A stretch of DNA of 54,978 nt, from contig JAUTCS010000001.1 of the NCBI GenBank assembly GCA_030673825.1, forward strand, positions 1-54,978, in the 5' to 3' direction. The notes under the pieces were generated by a model, which saw nothing but the letters and a program-made list of their open reading frames with translations, was not told the DNA's origin and did no database searches. The DNA comes from Verrucomicrobiota bacterium JB024 (GTDB lineage Bacteria > Verrucomicrobiota > Verrucomicrobiia > Opitutales > Cerasicoccaceae). Shown here one piece after another: positions 51,602-54,978 of the stretch. The stretch's first letter is position 1. Every line of letters begins with the position of its first letter. Position numbers and translations under genes: made by a program.

Positions 51602-53470
51602 ATGGCTGGAACATCACAATCCGGTAAGGATGCGGACACCCCCCCCGCTATCGACTTGAGCGAACTTCAGTCCCTGAGCTTCGGGCCTGACTGGACGAGC
51701 GGGAAGTCCATCACCACCCATACGCGTGAACCGCGTGAGCGTGGCAAACGCGACAACCGTGAGCGCTCCTCCGGCCCCCGTACCGGTGGCTCGCGGGAAG
51801 GCGGCCCCGGCCGCCGCGATCGCCGTCCGGCCCGCGGCCCCCGCGAAGGTGGCCCCGAGGGCGAACCGCGCGGAGACCGTCGCCGTCATGATCGTCGCGA
51901 CCGTGATCGCCGCGAGGAAGCGCCCGTCCAGCAGGAGTACCAGCCCGTCGTGGACGTGCTCTTTTACCCCGAGGACATTCCTTTCAAGGCCCTGTGCCAC
52001 GCCATCAAGACCTCGTGCCGCACGTACGAGCTCTTTGAGTTGGCCCGCCTCATCCTGAGCAAGCCCGAGCGCTTCGTCATCGTGATGAAGCCCCTCGCCG
52101 GTCTGCCCGGCGGGATGGAGCGTTTTGTCATCTCTGTGCCCGACGGTCTGCCCTTCGAGTCCGAAGAGGCGGCGATGGCCCACGTCATGGAGAAGCACGG
52201 CGAGCGTTTCTTCACCGTCGAAGAGGTCGAGATCGATCCGCCGAAGGGCTCCTTCCTCATGGTCAACCGCTGCGGCGTGACCGGCGAGCTCCTCGGCCCG
52301 CCCAACTACCACCGCTATCAGGCGCTGGTGGCTGAACATCATGCCCGCTGCGTCCCGAACATGCCTTTCGAGCGCTTCCAGCAAAAGATCGAGGCGGTCA
52401 AGGAGCAGGACGTCATCGACGCCTGGCTCAAGAAGATGTCCCGCGTGGTCCGCTACAAGGTCGTCTCCCCCCGTGAGGGCGAGGCCGAGTACCTCGACGG
52501 CGTCGAGGCGGCCAAACACTTCCTGCTGGCCAAGCGCCGCAGCGAGGTGATCCGCGAGTCCGAGCAGGTGCGCCTCTCCGGCAAAAGCGTCGAGCAGTTG
52601 CCCGACGGGCCCATCGCCCGCTCTATCGCCGCCGTGCGCGACCGCCAGCTGCGCTTCCCGCTCGACACGGCTAACAACCTGCGCGGTCGCCTGCGCCGGA
52701 TGAATTTCACCATCTACAAGCGCGGCGCCAAGGGCGTCTCCTACGTGTGCGCGGTCAAGCGGTCCTTCCGCGACAGCAACACGCACTTCTCCGAGTCCTT
52801 GCAAGAGCTGATCGACTTTATCGAGAACCACCAGAACATCAACGTTTCCGCCCTGCCGGAGGCGTTCCTGGGGATCACGCTCGAAAAGAGCGCCGAGCAG
52901 CCGCTGCCGCCGGAAAAGGCCCCTGCGATCGAAAAGGTGCCCGAAGAAGAGGCCGCCAAGATCGTCGAGGCCCACGAGAAAAACCGTCTCGCCGAACAGG
53001 AGGAGGAAGCCGCCGCCGAGGAAACCCCGGCCCCGGCTCCCGCCCCGGCCCCGGTGAAGGCCGAGCTCACCGCCGAGGAGAAGCAGGTCCACCAGCTTTT
53101 CGCCGACCTGCGCTGGCTCGTGATGGAGGGCTACGTGACCGAGTTTGGCGACGGTAAGCTGTTCGCCAACCCGATGATGAGCGCTCCGGCTGCCAAGGCC
53201 GAATCCGCTGGGGACAAGTCCGGGGACGAAGAAGCCGTCACCGAGGAGGAATCCGAGTCCGCCGAGGCCGAAGCGGTTGCCGTCGAGGAACCCTCGACTC
53301 CGGTGGAAACGCCGACGGCCCCCGCTGCCGAGGAAGCCACTCCGGCGACCGAAGCGCCCGTTGAGCCCGAAAAGAAGCCCGCTCCCGAAGCAGCTGCTCC
53401 CGCTCTTGAGCCGGAAGCGTCCGTTGCCGAGGAAGCGCCTGCGGAAAAGGCGGAAGAGCCCAAGGCCTGA
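51602..53470 (+). CDS. RG-rich and acidic protein of unknown function
   Basis: A 622-residue protein in three parts. Residues about 40-105 are rich in R, G, E and D in RGG- and RRD-like runs (GPREGGPEGEPRGDRRRHDRRDR), as in RNA-binding tails. Residues about 110-430 are a folded core (VVDVLFYPEDIPFKALCHAIKTSCRTYELFELARLIL... KGSFLMVNRCGVTGELLGPPNYHRY... GPIARSIAAVRDRQLRFP... RRMNFTIYKRGAKG), which I do not recognise. Residues 430-622 are A, P, E and K-rich and disordered. It may be a translation- or RNA-associated protein of Verrucomicrobiota; that is inference. Divergent from tRNA-Leu and followed by a strong terminator. Confidence 0.8.
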   Translation: MAGTSQSGKDADTPPAIDLSELQSLSFGPDWTSGKSITTHTREPRERGKRDNRERSSGPRTGGSREGGPGRRDRRPARGPREGGPEGEPRGDRRRHDRRDRDRREEAPVQQEYQPVVDVLFYPEDIPFKALCHAIKTSCRTYELFELARLILSKPERFVIVMKPLAGLPGGMERFVISVPDGLPFESEEAAMAHVMEKHGERFFTVEEVEIDPPKGSFLMVNRCGVTGELLGPPNYHRYQALVAEHHARCVPNMPFERFQQKIEAVKEQDVIDAWLKKMSRVVRYKVVSPREGEAEYLDGVEAAKHFLLAKRRSEVIRESEQVRLSGKSVEQLPDGPIARSIAAVRDRQLRFPLDTANNLRGRLRRMNFTIYKRGAKGVSYVCAVKRSFRDSNTHFSESLQELIDFIENHQNINVSALPEAFLGITLEKSAEQPLPPEKAPAIEKVPEEEAAKIVEAHEKNRLAEQEEEAAAEETPAPAPAPAPVKAELTAEEKQVHQLFADLRWLVMEGYVTEFGDGKLFANPMMSAPAAKAESAGDKSGDEEAVTEEESESAEAEAVAVEEPSTPVETPTAPAAEEATPATEAPVEPEKKPAPEAAAPALEPEASVAEEAPAEKAEEPKA

Positions 53471-53502
53471 GCGTCCGTTTCCCGATAATCTCTTTACCTG
53501 CT

Positions 53503-53534
53503 ATGCCCGCCGTCATCGGCGGGCATTTTTTTTT
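53503..53534 (+). terminator. Rho-independent terminator of the RG-rich gene
   Basis: 10-bp perfect stem ATGCCCGCCG at 53503-53512 with CGGCGGGCAT at 53517-53526, loop TCAT, then nine T. It lies 32 bp after the stop. Confidence 0.95.
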
Positions 53535-53546
53535 GAAGAGGGATTG

Positions 53547-53750
53547 CCCGCGAAGCCACGCGAAGAAACGCGAAGGAAACCTGCTCTTTTTCGTGCCGCC
53601 CAATCGAAGCCGGGAGACGCCGAGGCCTCTGTTTTTTTATCCACAGATTACACAGCTGAACACAGATAATTTCAGCTAGAGCTTTGCCCATCTGTGGACA
53701 TCTCTATTCCTGCAACAGTATCTTTTACCTTCGCGTATCTTCGCGGGAAA
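53547..53750. repeat. composite intergenic repeat with terminal inverted copies
   Basis: CCCGCGAAGCCACGCGAAG near 53549-53568 and, inverted, CTTCGCGTATCTTCGCGGG near 53731-53750 flank an inner palindrome. The inner part has TCCACAGAT at 53640-53648 with ATCTGTGGA at 53690-53698, and AGCTGAA at 53654-53660 with TTCAGCT at 53671-53677. A related CCCGCG...GCGCGAAG stretch lies near 28990-29025 and a related CACAG piece near 48046-48104. It looks like a small non-coding repeat unit; no gene is inside. Confidence 0.6.
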
Positions 53751-53780
53751 ATATCGGATAGGTCTATTGCGATCGGAGAT

Positions 53781-54236
53781 TCACGCGTCGCCAGACTCCA
53801 GGCGAATGTGCCGGATAGTGTCGCTCTCGAAGGTGAACCGCAGCCGCCAGGCGCGGCTGAGCCAGGCCGGGTCAAAGCGCTCGGGCCACTCGACGGCGAG
53901 CAGCCAGGGCGACTCCAGCAGGTCCTCCAGCATGAGCCCGTCGGTTTCGCCCGCCTGCTCCAGCCGATAGGCGTCGAGGTGGATGAGCTGCCGCTGGCCG
54001 CGGTAGAGATTGTAAATGTTGTAGGTGGGGCTGGTCACGGGACGGGTGATGCCCAGCCCGGCGGCCAGCCCGCCGATAAAGGTGGTTTTGCCCGTGCCCA
54101 GATCGCCATGCAGGGCGAGCACGGTGTCTGCGGGCAGGAGCGGCGCGAGTGCCTTCCCGAGGGCGCGGGTTTCCTCCGGGCCGGTGGTTTGCACGCCGGC
54201 GCGCAGCTGCTCGATGACTGACGCCGGTTCGCTCAT
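53781..54236 (-). CDS. tsaE: tRNA threonylcarbamoyladenosine ATPase TsaE
   Basis: TsaE is the ATPase that helps TsaD and TsaB make the t6A modification of ANN-decoding tRNAs. It has 151 residues, normal size. Walker A is [21 protein letters not shown] is the substrate-side motif and HLDAYRL the Walker B-like region, followed by VEWPER. The start is ATG 54236, which overlaps the thiL stop as ATGA and settles it over the longer reading from 54245. It is probably co-translated with thiL. Confidence 0.95.
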   Translation of the reverse strand: MSEPASVIEQLRAGVQTTGPEETRALGKALAPLLPADTVLALHGDLGTGKTTFIGGLAAGLGITRPVTSPTYNIYNLYRGQRQLIHLDAYRLEQAGETDGLMLEDLLESPWLLAVEWPERFDPAWLSRAWRLRFTFESDTIRHIRLESGDA

Positions 54237-54978
54237 CGTCCGCACAGGTGCTGGTAGCCGCCGTTGGGGAAGAGCACCTTGTCGGTGGCGTCGTCCACGA
54301 GGTGCCCGGTCGTGTCGGGGGGAAAGGCGTCAGCCACGGTGCCAATCAGGGTCAGGGGCAGGTCAAAGTCCTTGGCCCAGGCCTCCTGCAGAGCCGAGAG
54401 ATCGCTTTTCCCGTCGAGCATGACGGCCAGCTCGTAGTCTTCGCCATCACAGCAGGCGTGTTCGAGCGGGGAGCGTCCGTCTTGCTGCGAGGCGGCGTGG
54501 GCATCGGCGTCGAGAGGGATGACTTCCGTGTCCAGCCGTGCGCAGGCGGTATCCGGCAGCATGGCGGGGATGTCCTTGGCCAGCCCGTCAGTCAGGTCCA
54601 TCATAGCCTTGACCTCGGAACGGGCGGCCAGCCACTGGCCTTCGAGCAGACGCGGAGAAAAGGCGGCGTGCTTGCCCCTCAGGCTGCCCCCGAGAGCCCC
54701 GGTGACGGCGATGCGGTCGCCTTTGACGGCGCCGGTGCGGGTGACCGGGCGGGCGGCCTCGCCGTAAAGGGTCAGGGTGGCGGCGAAGACGCGTCCGTCC
54801 GTCGCGCTGATATCGCCGCCGACGATCCGGGTCTTGTAGGTCAGCGCGCTGACCTTGAGCCCGGCGAAAAATCGTTCGAGCCAGGTGAGGGAGACGTTGG
54901 GCGAGAGCAGGAGCGAGACGACGGCTGAGTGCGGCCGTCCGCCCATGGGGTCGGTGCGTCGTTTTGCGGGGTGATATC
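54233..54978 (-). CDS. thiL: thiamine-monophosphate kinase, 5' end outside window
   Basis: ThiL phosphorylates thiamine phosphate to thiamine diphosphate, the last step of cofactor synthesis. The frame is open to the window edge, so the N-terminal part, including most of the ATP/metal site, is missing here. Visible are a family-like segment at the edge ([10 protein letters not shown]), then [39 protein letters not shown], the conserved [14 protein letters not shown] and the end [12 protein letters not shown]. The visible frame holds about 247 residues of a usual 320 or so. Its stop overlaps the tsaE start by 4 bp. Confidence 0.92.
   Translation of the reverse strand, partial: YHPAKRRTDPMGGRPHSAVVSLLLSPNVSLTWLERFFAGLKVSALTYKTRIVGGDISATDGRVFAATLTLYGEAARPVTRTGAVKGDRIAVTGALGGSLRGKHAAFSPRLLEGQWLAARSEVKAMMDLTDGLAKDIPAMLPDTACARLDTEVIPLDADAHAASQQDGRSPLEHACCDGEDYELAVMLDGKSDLSALQEAWAKDFDLPLTLIGTVADAFPPDTTGHLVDDATDKVLFPNGGYQHLCGR

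Overview
The window looks like chromosome from a high-GC member of Verrucomicrobiota, probably class Opitutae. The clues are several formylglycine sulfatases beside unusual glycoside hydrolases, PEP-CTERM anchored proteins, a giant prepilin-like protein resembling the Verru_Chthon cassette family, and weak Shine-Dalgarno sequences throughout. The organism assignment is inference from gene content, not from a marker-gene comparison. No integrase, transposase, phage gene or CRISPR array was found.

Layout. 1-300 is a string of short perfect hairpins. 314-4743 holds a GspF-like gene and the conserved tig-clpP-clpX block. 4830-6751 is a tandem pair of trypsin-fold proteins, one catalytically dead and one with an intact triad and a PEP-CTERM anchor. 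6870-12228 holds housekeeping and unusual genes: an M42 peptidase, hisA, a hydroxyacid dehydrogenase with a histone H1-like tail, an HTH-metallo-beta-lactamase fusion, a lipoprotein and tRNA-Leu(UAG). 12288-33265 is a large carbohydrate-use region. 33479-37783 is a prepilin-like giant gene with a secreted partner. 38119-41494 holds a CysJ-type flavoprotein, tRNA-Met(CAU) and hemB. 42851-45735 is a second sulfatase pair, one broken by an in-frame stop. 45951-54978 holds an acidic-tail protein, pyrD, a Na/Ca exchanger, a second PEP-CTERM paralogue pair, tRNA-Leu(GAG), an RG-rich protein, tsaE and the 3' part of thiL.

How the carbohydrate region may work. One block (12288-22949) has an AraC regulator next to a pair of direct repeats. 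It faces a sugar isomerase, PfkB kinase and class II aldolase set, and is flanked by three sulfatases and an MFS transporter. This reads as desulfation and breakdown of a sulfated sugar. A second block (23011-33265) has a LacI regulator, a sulfatase, an ADP-ribosylglycohydrolase-family protein, a secreted barrel protein, a two-catalytic-domain secreted glycosidase and a GH36/GH31-like enzyme. A palindrome close to TTGACATCGATGTCAA occurs before the sulfatase, before the ADP-ribosylglycohydrolase gene (two copies 21 bp apart) and before the glycosidase operon, with a weaker copy at the promoter of lacI itself. This candidate local regulon is the most system-like signal in the window. Five of the six sulfatases have no visible signal peptide, which suggests that much of the desulfation happens in the cytoplasm after uptake.
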